Source: Argentina anserina
Lineage: Eukaryota; Streptophyta; Magnoliopsida; Rosales; Rosaceae
Length of the DNA stretch: 64,000 nucleotides
Direction of reading: 5' to 3'
NCBI RefSeq assembly: GCF_933775445.1
Contig: NC_065874.1
Coordinates: 12,543,001-12,607,000, forward strand
This document shows, one piece after another, positions 35,957 to 46,887 of this stretch; within the stretch, counting starts at the first letter, position 1, and every line of letters begins with the position of its first letter. The translations under genes were made by a program, and so were the position numbers. The notes under the pieces were generated by a model. The model had not been told where the DNA came from, did no database searches, and saw nothing but the letters and a program-made list of their open reading frames with translations.

Positions 35957-37277
35957 TTACCACAAGGGTGACTTGGATCATCTATTTACATGAACGACCT
36001 CCCATTAACTCTCATTCCCCCTTTTTCTAGTTATCTTGTCCATTCCCTTTTCACCAGCCTTGAATTACCCTTTCAAAACCCATTATAATTGTGCAATAAC
36101 CATGGACATACATGAGTGCATGGTACATGCTGAGGTTATAGACTCAACTACGCAAAAGTTTAATCCTAACTTCTTTACCCAACGTGCCATATGCATAGTA
36201 TTAACTTGTCTCAAATGTCACAATGATCATAGTAGTTTGATGCATTTAAACAAACCATGTACAAGTTAAGCACAGTGACAAAACGATCATTCAGTACAAG
36301 CAAACTATTAATCAAACAACATACAAAGTAAGCATAGAGGTTCCCCATGTTTTCCCCTTACCTTTGCCGAATTCACACCAAGTATCAAGCTCTTAATAAA
36401 AGATACGACCATTAGTGAAAGAATCATGTACTCACTCTATTTCATTTACACAATAAAGTGAGACTCAGTGATGATGCTATAACAAGATATAATTAACCAA
36501 ACAATACTACTTGACAGCAAGAAAATACCTTTCAGGAGCTAATCACCTACACAGTATAAACTAAACTATTATGTTAAGATTTTGATTTCAAGTTCTTCTA
36601 AAGAATTATAGAAGACACATTAAAGACTCCGAGACTTGGATCACCTCAAAACGATTTTTCCTAAATTAGTTACAAATTTTCAAATTTCATCTACAATTCC
36701 CGGAAAAATCTGACGAGTTTCTATACTAAAACTATTTCGGAGAACCTTGTATGCACGGGCCTGAAGATACACGGCCATATGCACCGCACGTGATGGGAAA
36801 ATAAATGACTGTTAAACCTCTCGTCATTAATCAAGTTCCGAAAAAAAAAATCCAAACGCGGTAAAAGAAGGTCTTACTACTCACTATTGGTGAGCTATTA
36901 TCATTCAAACCACCTATCCCTCTCATACTACTTCGACTAACTTCCTCAGTTCCTCGGGTACTTGGAAATTTGGTTGGCAAAGAGCATTGGTTGGCTTCTC
37001 GACTTTCGTGCATATTTGGTCCTCCTCTCCTTCTGGTAAACCCAAAAACACAAGATCAATGAAAGGTTTTAATTACAGTTCTTGTATCATCCCACCTCAA
37101 ATTTATTTCTCAATTTAAATTCAAATAAGGGAAGAAAAGTGAAATAAAGCATCATCGTACAGAAAAAATGCATATACGTACTCACAGGAGAAAAGAAAAA
37201 AAAAAGAACAACTAAACATACATGTATAGTGGATAACGATTCTTTTAAACCACCTGCAAATCACGATTGCAAGAGTT
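35957..37277. other. Spacer between elements A and E, with a possible host exon
   Basis: No complete gene is visible. A candidate minus-strand exon (36885-37032) is listed separately. The 77-aa plus frame at 36036-36269 has no motif or gene context. An A-rich tract is at 37194-37208. Confidence 0.45.
36885..37032 (-). other. Possible host-gene exon
   Basis: On the minus strand an acceptor TTTACCAG (ending at 37033) and a donor GTGAGT (from 36884) bracket 148 nt. One frame is open throughout and polar, including NQCSLPTKFPST and SMRGIGGLNDNSSP. The splice signals and open frame are seen. That it is a real exon is inference, with no family recognised and no adjoining exons established. Confidence 0.22.
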
Positions 37278-37282
37278 GTAAA

Positions 37283-37825
37283 TGTAATAACCCGAAAATT
37301 CATCTCTAATTTCTAATGAGTTCCCATATATTATTAAGTTGGTCATTGTCCAATATTATTTCACGAGGATGAAAACGGAAGGGTTCGAACGATTAATTGT
37401 TTGGGAACGTTCAATTTGACGAGTCTAAGAGTTGACTTTTGACTCATTGGGTTTCTTAGAAAACTTCTTTCATGAAATTCGTAGAGCTCGTCGATATGAG
37501 TTTGTAGACATGCGACATGCATTATTTGAAGATCGCATGAGGAAGTTACAGTCAACGGAAGTTTGAGTTCCGAAAATATGGAAGTATAATTAGAAAATTT
37601 TCTATTAGGGTTTCATTATTTGCGAAACTGACTTCTTTCCCTCTTCTCCCCCTCACGCATGCCTCGTTCAGAGTCAAAGTTTGAAGACTGACCCGACCCG
37701 AGATTTCTAGTGCCGTCTGGCGTCTCATGACCCCGCGACCAGCCTAGATTTTCTCGCCTCCTCGGTGCGCCCTACCCTGTGGTGATGGTTTGTATCATTT
37801 CGCATCATGTGGTGCAAATCAAAAG
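37283..37825 (+). repeat. Truncated 5' LTR of element E
   Basis: Matches 39670 to about 40230 collinearly, apart from a ~20-bp gap, then homology stops abruptly near the shared TCATGTGGTGCAAA. The missing 3' portion of about 1.8 kb would have contained the promoter-distal LTR half. Confidence 0.85.
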
Positions 37826-39651
37826 AAATGGTGGACCAAATATCATGTTTTTATTGAAGTTGTTACTGAACTTATTAGTACTACAACTGTGGGAAAACTA
37901 ATACTTTAGATGGTGTCACTGGGGTATTTGTGTGGGGCCATGTGTCATGCCTCTGAGACATGCATGAAGTAGCGGGTAGGGTATGTCTCAGTTTTGGTCG
38001 TGTTGGGATTTGTGTTGTGAAGTCCACCTATCGGGAGATAACTATATTCTTTAGTTGTCCTGCAAATTGTGGCGTACCTCTCATAGAAGCATGCAGCTGT
38101 AATTGATTTCCGACTGTAATAATTGGTGAGGGTGGTAGGATGCGTCATGATTCTCTCTTATGGTGGCGGTAGAGGTTCTGTACTGCCTTGTGTGTGTGTG
38201 TGTGTTAGTCGATTCTCTAGTGAACTGTTCGAGAGTAATTCTTAGGGTGGTGTTCTGTTGTGGTCGTGGACTCATTGAGTTAGGATCCTTATCGTGTTGC
38301 CTTTGCGAATAAGGTGTTTGTGTAGGCATCATGCACGACAACTTTTGTAACTTTATAATGAGAGGATCATGAAAGGAGATTGTTGTTTATTGGAAAGAAT
38401 GGGAGGTTCGTTGTTCTAGCGATGCATTGTGGTGAAGTCATGAATGTACTGTTGTGGATAAAGTACGAGTTCTTTAAAAACCATTGTTTTTGATGTAAGT
38501 AGTAAGCATGTGTTGATCATTGATTTGACTCATGTTAGATATCGAGAGCTTGCGACCATGCTTAGTGGAAAGGGCTAGCTCATGACGTGAGTATAGCCTG
38601 TTAATCGCAAGGGATTGGTGAATTAGACAAAAGGGTATGTTGACGTCTCTATGCTGAGAACATTATTAGATTTCGGGAGGACCATCTATCGATGGTCGGG
38701 TTCCATTACAAGCATGCTAACATGGGTGGCTCACATGTGGCTATTAATGTTAGGACATGTGACAATTGGTCTGTTTGGAAGAAGTTGGCGGTATGGAGTA
38801 GATGAATACTAAAATGGTCCGAGGGACTTGGAAATTTCGGTTTCCAAGACTTGATAGCGATACAGTGTAAACAGAGATTATGTAGTGTTGATGTGGGAGA
38901 ACAGTTAACCTCGAAACCTCATTCTTCAATAGCGTAGTGAAATCTGTCGAGAAGAGAAGTCACCTGTAAGTTTTGCTGAACTTTTTTGAAAGTCAGTGAC
39001 ATTCAAGACAACGATGTCTAGCTTGTCTCCTAAATGCTCTACCGTGCAATATGTTCATTTGAACTTATCTTGCCCTTAAGAGAAGACTGTTAGAGTGGCC
39101 CCTTGTGACCATTTAGGTTAAGGGCTGATCTATAGTGGGGTGGTGGGAGTGGGCAAGAAGCAAGGTTGACATCGAGGGTACGCTGGATTCTGCGGGAGCA
39201 CGGTTGGAAATTTAGTATACCAACTTCATCATCTAGCATGTTCAGATACTTATTGTATGTCATGTGCCTATGCTAAGGTTGTACATTTTTGCACTGAATG
39301 TGTGTTATATAAGTAAATGCAGTTATGACCTGTTGGAATTTGGTTGAATAATGAAGTTCATTCTAGATTCGCCTTATTTCTTAAGGGTCTTGTTGTGCAG
39401 AACATCTTGTTTTGCATTTGATAAGGGATATTCGAGTTGTGGTTCTCCTGGATGGGTGTTATTATGCTCATTGTTAAATTTCATTTCAGACATGATGAAG
39501 TTATATAACACCATGATAAAAGAAAAGTGAGTTATGATCACCTCGTGGAGGCATCATAGAGAGGAAAATTATTGGGGAAGGTGAATCGAAGTTTTGGGAA
39601 AAAGTTGAGCATTAGGGGTTGAGTAGTGCGCTTAAATTTCGGAACGAAATG
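37826..39651 (+). pseudogene. Internal remnant of element E
   Basis: About 1.8 kb without a readable RT, RNase H or integrase. The last ~200 bp before the PPT keep faint chromodomain-like residues in the plus direction. Frames such as 38081-38341 minus arise from a (GT)n tract near 38190-38205 and are not genes. Confidence 0.5.
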
Positions 39652-39669
39652 TCTTTAAGGGGGGTAGAA
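39652..39669 (+). other. Polypurine tract of element E
   Basis: TTTAAGGGGGGTAGAA lies directly before the 3' LTR start and matches the PPT of Tekay/Del-type elements. Confidence 0.85.
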
Positions 39670-42026
39670 TCTAATACCCCGAAAATTCATATCTAATTTC
39701 CAATGAGTTCCCAGATATTATTAAGTTGGTCATTGTACAATTTTATTTCACGAGGATGAAAACGGAAGGGTTCGAACGATTAATTGTTCGGGAACGTTCA
39801 ATTTGACGAGTCTAAGAGTTGACTTTTGACTCATTTGATTTCTTAGAAAACTTCTTTCATGAAAGTCGTAGAACTCGTCGATACGAGTTCATAGACACGT
39901 GACATGTGTTATTTGAAGATCACATGAGGAACTTACATTCAATGGAAGTTTGAGTTTCGAAAATATGGAAGTATAAATAGAAACTTTCCTGTTAGTGTTT
40001 CATTATTTGCAAAACTCACTTCTTTTCCTCTTCTCCCCCTCGAGCACACTTCCTTCAGAGTCAAAGTTTGAAGACTGACCCGACCCAGATCCGAGCCCAC
40101 CCAAACTGAGATTTCTAGTGCCGTGCGGCATCTCTTGATTGAGCGACCAGCCCAGATTTTCTCGCCTCCTCGGTGCGCCCTGCCCTGTGGTGGTGGTTTG
40201 TATCATTTCGCATCATGTGGTGCAAACCGAAAGCTTGAAAGTGACCCGAAGACCTGGTTTCGACCCGGTTTCATTTCCGGTGATTCAAGGCTCTGTCACC
40301 TGTCAAGTTCTCTTCTTTTCCTCCGTGCAAGACTCTCTGTGGTGGTGGATTGCACCATTTCATGTTAGATTGGGAGGATCGAAACTCGGAAGAGTGGTTG
40401 CTCCCTAGAAATTAGTTTGGTTGCTGCTGTGAGTTTCGGCGATTATGGCAGCGTTTTGACTTGGTTTCTGGCATCGGCGTGGCAGTGGGTCTATGATGTC
40501 CTCCCCCTCCAAGTGCAACTCTCAATGGCAATGAGTCAATCCAATTCGACCTCACTGTGGCTGAGCAGTGCGTCCGGGCAGTGGCTCACTTGATTTTGAA
40601 TTTGCAGGTCACTGTGGATAGGCAGTGCATCTTCGGTGATGGAACCTCGTATGGTAGTATTAAGAGTGCAGCTTGTAATGACAGTTCCGATCAAGTTGTT
40701 TGTTGCCAAAGGTACTTGGTGATTTTGTGTGGTGTGGGTGGCGGTGATTGTAGTCTTCACAATTCTGTGGAAGACGCAACATGATTTTAAGGTGACTAAA
40801 CATCACAATGATTAACATGATCGAAGTAGTGTTATAACTATTGAATTTAGTTTGAGTTGTTAACATAGTCGTTGCATCACTAGCTTAAAAATTATTCTAA
40901 AAATATGTTTTGGTTTAAATTACGTGAACTTGATCGTCTACGGTTCATGGGTAAGTGAAATGTTATTTTAATAAATGATTTTTAAAAGGTTTTAGTGATT
41001 ATGGACTATGGTGAATGTGAGTAAATCTCATTATGACAAGTCTACTATTGGCGGTGACTTATATGTTTGAATTATTAAAAAGAGTGAACTGTGACATTTA
41101 TATAATATAGTAGGTTGTGTATGTGTATGAAAACGGCAAATACGATACATATATATGGGTTGCTATATTATATAATGTTTCAGTTTTATTTCAAATGTGA
41201 GATTATAATGTTGTGACTAAATTCATATTGTTGTGAAAGAGTCGCTTCGTTGTAGTACAATAAAATATGTGGATTGTTATTGTACGTGGTTTTAACATTG
41301 AGTCTTGTTAAAACGTTTTCTGGTATTCGGACGTTGTTGGCAGTAATCGGAACCAAGCCTTGGCCGGGTGTCGGTTACGATTCAGTTAGAGCTCTAGTGT
41401 GTTTGCCGGTGTACTGCATGATAGGTAACAGATGGGTTGCTTGGGTCTCATGAGTACTTGTATTTTTGTGTGATTTTGGGTAACAGATAGGTTGCCTAGT
41501 ATTTGTCGGCGTACTGCATGAGGGGTAACAGATGAGTACCTGGGTCTTATGAGTACCCATGTTTTGTTTTTTAGTGATATTAGGTAAACAGATGGGTTGC
41601 CCAATGTCTCATGAGTACACATATTTTAAATGTTATCAGTTATTTGCTTTTGCATGCGATGAATGTTATATTGTTGGTTTACTCATACGAGCTGTAAAGC
41701 TTACTGGGTTTGTGTTTACAATCCCGGTGCACCTATTCAATGGTGTAGGGGATAGTTCTGCAGGTGTGGATTAGCAGATTTATAGTACTTACTCTGAAGA
41801 TTGCCGAAGTCTATTTCTTCTATTTGTTGGTGAGGATTGAGTGAATCTTACATTTCCATTTGCCATAATGCTTGAGATATAATTGGTTATATATTATTCA
41901 AGTCGACTGAGTCGTATAATGAACTCAGTTTCGATACATTGTTACGATAAGATGATTTGAATATATTTGAGATTGTCATGGCTTCGATTTCGAGTGTTTA
42001 TCATTCGAAATTTCGGAGTTATGACA
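39670..42026 (+). repeat. 3' LTR of element E
   Basis: 2,357 bp, beginning TCTAATACCCCG (G of the expected TG changed to C) and ending TTATGACA. It is homologous to solo LTR C across its length and contains the same family of direct repeats at 41395-41620. The 75-89-aa plus frames near 40120-40780 are not supported as genes. Confidence 0.88.
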
Positions 42027-42031
42027 GTCAA

Positions 42032-43435
42032 CAAGTTCAATCAATAAACCAATAGATGGGCCTAACTTGCAAAAGTGGACATAACACATAATTAAATGTA
42101 AGTTCAAATCTTAACCCAGGTAAACCCACTTACCTACCGTTTTAATTTTTTTTAGAACATTCATATACACCACTAAAGAATTGCATTCATGAAAACCCAG
42201 CATCCACCAAAATCCAAAATCAAATTAATTGAAGAAATCCAACAATTACAGAGTAAATAAAAAAATGGGATAATTCACTAATAAAGATGAGTACGCATAC
42301 CACAAGCGCACTTGGGATCAGACACATGCTTTTTCTCTACATACAAAGTCACTAGGAAATAGCCACATGCATACTTACATATGTAGCTATAGAATACAAT
42401 CCCACATAACAAATTTGAAGCTCAATCACATAAGTTTATCTGTTCATCCTGATAAACTTGAATTTGAGATTCCAAACAAAAAAGGGTACATTCTACAGTC
42501 CTACATGGCCACTCTTCTTCATATTTTGCTCTAATCATCAATTGGGACTATCAAACAACACAAGCAACCCAAATACCTTGAAGTATAGGAGTTTGCAGCA
42601 GAAAAAAAAAACCCAATAAAAACCCAATTAATGCAAATCACTTCATAACAAAAAAAAGAACGATTGAAAAACAGTACTGATAATATGGCCTTGGAAATAG
42701 GAAGGAGAAAATAGTGAGGAATAGCTCCAAGCCGCAAAGCCTTAGCTGCAAAGCCATTTTGACAATTGTCAATCTAATAGCTTATTTTCCTTTGATTATT
42801 GTCATTCACTCCTTTTCTTCTTCCTTGTTCATCTCTCCGTCGTTCTGGTAGCCGAGTCGGGGAATTAAAAGGTTAGTGAAGATGATAAATCTTTTACTCA
42901 ATTTTGTCTTTTTTATTTCACCCAGTCACTCACATCACATTGACTATTGCAAAAGTAAGCATAAATCTAGGGCCACAATCAGTTCTTTCTCAGACTCGTA
43001 TTAAAGGATGTGATTTAACCACATGTCTATTAAACCTGCCGTGCAACACCACTGTCGTGCATAGAAGAATTTTCGAAACTATTTGGTTAAAAACGAAATA
43101 GTTAGGCTGGTTAACTCATGATAGTGTCTTCATAGCATACGTAGAAGACATCCTAAGGATTAATTGAGAACTGAAATCGCAGCAAAAAGATTTTTCTAAA
43201 ATTACTTATGATTTTTCAAAATCAGATATCAACAAGAGAAATAAACAGTTTTGGCTAAAACTAAAAACGGTTTTACAAAGGTTCAGTTTCTACTACCTAA
43301 GTTTAAAGTGAAAGACAACCTAGCTGGAAATAGCAAAGTTTGGGCAAAAGAACATAAAAACAAATTGAATCCAACTAAACAAATTTAGATAAACTAACAG
43401 TACTAAAGTAGAATACAATTGAACCATTACAACGT
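42032..43435. other. Spacer right of element E
   Basis: Contains the candidate minus-strand exons at 42301-42336 and around 42757. Otherwise AT-rich and without recognised genes or repeats. Confidence 0.4.
42676..42757 (-). other. Possible host first exon with signal-peptide-like start
   Basis: On the minus strand an ATG at 42757 in good plant context (TCAAAATGGCT) opens a short hydrophobic frame, MALQLRLCGLELFLTIFSF. It reaches a donor-like TATCA/GTACTG. Further along, 42301-42336 is bounded by an acceptor (TTTGTATGTAG) and a donor (CTTGTG/GTATGCG) and can read DPKCACG. These could be the first exons of a secreted or membrane host gene cut off by element E. The splice sites are seen; the gene is inference. 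Confidence 0.25.
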
Positions 43436-43845
43436 AGAGAGAGAGAGAGAGAGAGAGAGAAGAAGAAGAAGAAGAAGAAGAAGAAGAAGAAGAAGAAGAA
43501 GAAGAAGAAGAAGAAGAAGAAGAAGAAGAAGAAGAAGAAGAAGAAGAAGAAGAAGAAGAAGAAGAAGAAGAAGAAGAAGAAGAAGAAGAAGAAGAAAGAG
43601 CTTTGGTTTTGACGTCATTTGGATATCTATGCGCTTAAACTTCTATTTTTTTCTTCTTCTTCTAAACGCTATTTTGGGGCTTTGGTATAGGCTATTTGGG
43701 AATTGGGTCATGAATCAAGATCTTGGGCCTCACCTCTCTATAAAACTAAATCATAAATAAATAAATAACAGAAAACCTATTTAATCTATTTTCAGCAAAA
43801 TATATATATAAGTCATAGAAAAATATATAGATCTATATTTTTAAA

Positions 43846-43888
<43 letters not shown>

Positions 43889-44545
43889 TGTTGTTAGAGA
43901 GAGAGAGAAGAAGAAGAAGGATGGACTCTGGTTTTGACGTCGTTTGGATATCTCTGCGCCTAAACTTCTATTTTTTTCTTCTTCTTCTAAACGCTATTTT
44001 GGGGCTTTGGTATGGGCTATTTGGGAATTGGGTCATGAATCAAGATCTTGGGCCTCACCTCTCTATAAAACTAAATCATAAATAAATAAATAACAGAAAA
44101 CCTATTTAATCTATTTTCAGCAATATATATATATATAAGTCGTAGAAAAATATATAGATCTATATTTTTAAATTCTAATATATATATATATATATATATC
44201 AGGTTGTTAGAGAGAGAGAGAGAGAGAGAGAGAAGAAGAAGGAGGAGCTCTGGTTTTGACGTCGTTTGGATATCTCTGCGCCTAAATTTCTATTTTTTTT
44301 CTTCTTCTAAAGGCTATTTTGGGGCTTTGGCATGTGCTATTTGGGAATTGGGTCATGAATCAAGATCTTAGGCCTCAGCTCTCTATAAAACTAAATCATA
44401 AATTTATTTATTTCAGAAAACCTATTTAATCTATTTTCAGCAAAAAATATATATAAGTCATAGAAAAATATATAGATCTATATATTTAAATTCAAATATA
44501 TATATATCAGGTTGTTAGAGAGAGAGAGAGAGAGAGAGAGAGTGT
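43436..44545 (+). repeat. Three tandem ~320-bp copies with embedded GA, GAA and TA microsatellites
   Basis: The phrase GGTTTTGACGTC recurs near 43604, 43929 and 44249 (spacing about 320 bp). Each copy is preceded by a GA/GAA tract and followed by near-identical sequence ending in a TA tract and the phrase GTTGTTAGAG. The first copy's GAA tract is the largest, about 135 bp (43461-43597). The TA tracts are at about 43848-43886 and 44178-44199, and are shorter in copy three. A fourth GA start lies at 44517-44542. Poly-Arg and poly-Leu ORFs across it are artefacts, as are the shared short frames after each tract. Confidence 0.93.
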
Positions 44546-44561
44546 GCGCGCGCGCACGCGA
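44543..44561. repeat. Alternating purine-pyrimidine (GC-rich) tract
   Basis: GTGTGCGCGCGCGCACGCG directly follows a GA tract. Strict alternation and the CG content are compatible with Z-DNA potential and slippage. Confidence 0.7.
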
Positions 44562-45520
44562 TAATTTTGGGTGAAACACATTAGTACCGTTAGTGTGGTT
44601 TGCGCAAGTGAAATATCATGTTAGTATGCTATAGGTAAGTATGGCTACAAAAGTGTAGTTAGTGATAAAAACCCCCCAAACAAGTATTAAAAAATGAAAA
44701 AAAATGTGAGGGTGTGCAGATGGTAAAAGAGGGTGTGCCAAAATCAGCACCCTATTTTATATTGTAATAGAATTGAGAAAGTACATATAAAGAGCAAACT
44801 TATGATCGTAGCGAAATCCAACTTCTGACCTACTCAGATCTAAGGGAATGAGAAAACTCAGTAGTTTTAATGTTTTCCTTTCTAGCTTTTTTATAGTAAG
44901 TAGCTAGCACAAGTTTTGTTTAACTTGCTCGGGGGTTGTAGCGAATTAAGTCACCTCAATTACGTTAGTGAGTAAATTAGTAGCACATACCACCCCCAGT
45001 TAGTAATCAAATTAACTAAGGTTAAAGGCAATATCTCTGAACACCAAACATATATGCATGCATGAACATTCATGCTAGGCTGCAGTTAAAATGCAACACT
45101 TCAATGTACATTGAAAATACATTAGTACATACTATAGTCAACCTAATTGATTAGCTACAATGATATATATACAAAATAATTGAAGTGTTTATTTCTTTCT
45201 TTCTTTTCAACTCCAAACCATTGCAACCATAAATGTCCAATAGTTGGCGTGTCTTTCCTTTTGTCTCAGAACGTATCTCTATGCCTGCATGTATATAATC
45301 TCAAGTCGATCTTTCAGGAAAAACTTCATCCTAATTAGGAAAGAATGAGAGGTGGCCCAGCGGCGAAGGCGGCGGGTGGCTTAATACTTCGTGAGTTCGG
45401 GTAATTAGTGATCGATCCACCTCTATCTCCAATCTCCAAAAAATGGGGGATATATTGGCCATAGCTTACCATGCCAGATCGAGTGCCCCAGATCGCCCGT
45501 AGTTCATATTCAATATATAC
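44562..45520. other. AT-rich spacer
   Basis: No gene recognised. The 75-aa minus frame at 45335-45562 runs into the GGGACGG repeat and has no motif support. Confidence 0.45.
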
Positions 45521-46066
45521 TATGGGTGGGCACGAGACGGGATGGGACGGGACGGGGCTCATCCCACGTTCCGTCCCACTCTTTTGAATCAGGACGGGAT
45601 CGGGACGGGACGGGACAAGGGTTTTTAAAAATTCATCCCACTCGGGATTTATCCCGGTTGGGACGAGATGGGATCGGGACGGGACGGGACAAATCCCACT
45701 TTCTTATAAAGTTAAATAAAAACTTATATTTTTACTTTTTTAATAACAAAATAACATTTAATAATGAAATTTTAACCAAAAAAATACATATTATGTTCAA
45801 AATATTATAATTTACCATTATTATTTGAATTGATATAATTTTGGAGTTATTAAGAACATAAATTAGTTTCATTTTGATACAAATAAATAAGAATTTTTAA
45901 GTTTTCATTAAAGGTGGGACGGGACGGGACGAAGCGGGATATAAATTATTCGTCCCACGTCCCATCCCACTATTATGAAACGGGACGGGATCGGGACGGG
46001 ACGAACGTTTTTAGACCTCTGTCCCATCCCGTCCCTACGAATTTCGGGACGGGATCGGGATTTTCA
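45521..46066. mobile_element. GGGACGG-rich repeat, possible hAT-type MITE
   Basis: Starts TATGGGTGGGCACG, resembling the TAGGGGTGGGCA ends of plant hAT-like MITEs. Both flanks of the segment hold many GGGACGGGAT/GGGACGGGAC heptad-like repeats and their complements (GTCCCATCCC). An AT-rich centre separates them (45710-45910). The left flank ATATATAC is nearly repeated after the right side (TTATATAC), but the expected right terminus is missing, so the right edge is uncertain. The 94-95-aa frames here are repeat artefacts. Confidence 0.5.
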
Positions 46067-46271
46067 TTTTTTATATACGATTTGATCAAACAACGCATAT
46101 GCAGCAAGAGTGCAAGACCACAACCCCAAGATATAAATGCATGTATATCTACAGTCAACTTAGCCACCCGAAAATGCTTCCCTAGATCATCAATATATTA
46201 ATACCAGATTAAATTCATGAGAATCTCAAAGAAATTTTAAAATGCGATCCAGATAAAGACAGTAGATTGAC

Positions 46272-46737
46272 TGTTTGGGCCTAAAATAATACTCCGGTAT
46301 TATCTAGACTACTTAGGCTCGTGGACCGGATATTTGGGGAAAGTATATCACAAAGCAAGATTATCTGCCGTATTGGAATAGATTTAGGGGACTATCGCCG
46401 TATAGAATCTGAGTTGATTAAGGAATGTGAATCTAAATCAACTAGGAGGTTCTGAGGACTTGATTCGCAAGAAAGAACAATTTGTGTTCTCTATATAAGG
46501 AGGGTCGAATGCGCAAAATAACACACGCAACGTCAAACAAAGCAACTGCGGAGCAATCGTCTGAGAAGAAGACAGTACGTGGAGCGCGAGCATTGTCAAG
46601 CAAAGCAACAGTTATATCTAACTCAAAGGTACTGGCACGCCAACAACAACAGAGAACGAAGGGTCGAACCGTCTAGGGTTCGACACCGGGGCTTGCTGAT
46701 TGTTCTCTGAGAAGGATCCGTTTTCCCAGCTCGAACA
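46272..46737 (+). repeat. 5' LTR of element D (lacks 375 bp present in the 3' LTR)
   Basis: 466 bp, against 841 bp for the 3' LTR. The two align well up to ACGTCAAACAAA and again from GCAACTGCG. The 375 bp between these points exists only in the 3' copy (59938-60312). Confidence 0.93.
46491..46498 (+). promoter_or_regulatory. TATA box in the D 5' LTR
   Basis: CTATATAAGG lies about 220 bp into the LTR and is conserved at 59889-59896 in the 3' LTR. It is the likely promoter core for gag-pol RNA. Confidence 0.65.
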
Positions 46738-46739
46738 TT

Positions 46740-46756
46740 TGGTACGCCCAGTGGGA
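46740..46756 (+). other. Primer-binding site of element D
   Basis: TGGTACGCCCAGTGGGA follows the LTR end after two bases, the expected PBS position. Similar sites occur in other Tat elements. The tRNA was not determined. Confidence 0.7.
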
Positions 46757-46887
46757 CAGTGTCAAAGATAGCAAGCCGGAATCCTTACTCGCGAGGATAT
46801 CCCTCTTGCTCGAAACCAAAGCATTCGCAGTGTGTCCCTTATAACACATCGGCTTGCAGAGGTTTAACAGCGGTTGAGGCATTACTG

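Larger units (their letters stand above)
37283..42026 (+). mobile_element. Internally deleted chromovirus-like Ty3/gypsy element (E)
   Basis: It starts TGTAATAACCCG and ends GGAGTTATGACA, flanked by GTAAA (37278-37282) and GTCAA (42027-42031), a 5-bp TSD with one mismatch. A full 3' LTR (39670-42026) is present. The 5' LTR is only its first 543 bp, after which unrelated or degraded internal sequence follows. Just before the 3' LTR, the phrase ATTTCGGAACGAAATGTCTTTAAGGGGGGTAGAA is the typical end of Tekay/Del polyproteins plus PPT. Upstream of it, WRHHREENYW resembles a decayed chromodomain. Gag and nearly all of pol are missing. Confidence 0.78.

Noticed and set aside
43419..43760. 113-aa poly-Arg ORF and 63-aa poly-Leu ORF on the other strand
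   Set aside because: Both are translations of the GA/GAA microsatellite. No start context or conserved flanks.
45335..46201. ORFs of 64-95 aa over the GGGACGG repeats
   Set aside because: Repeat-derived frames without conserved domains.
46759..46887. GTG at 46759 as the Gag start of element D
   Set aside because: It lies within three bases of the primer-binding site and is not ATG. ATG at 46888 or 46900 in the same frame is more plausible.
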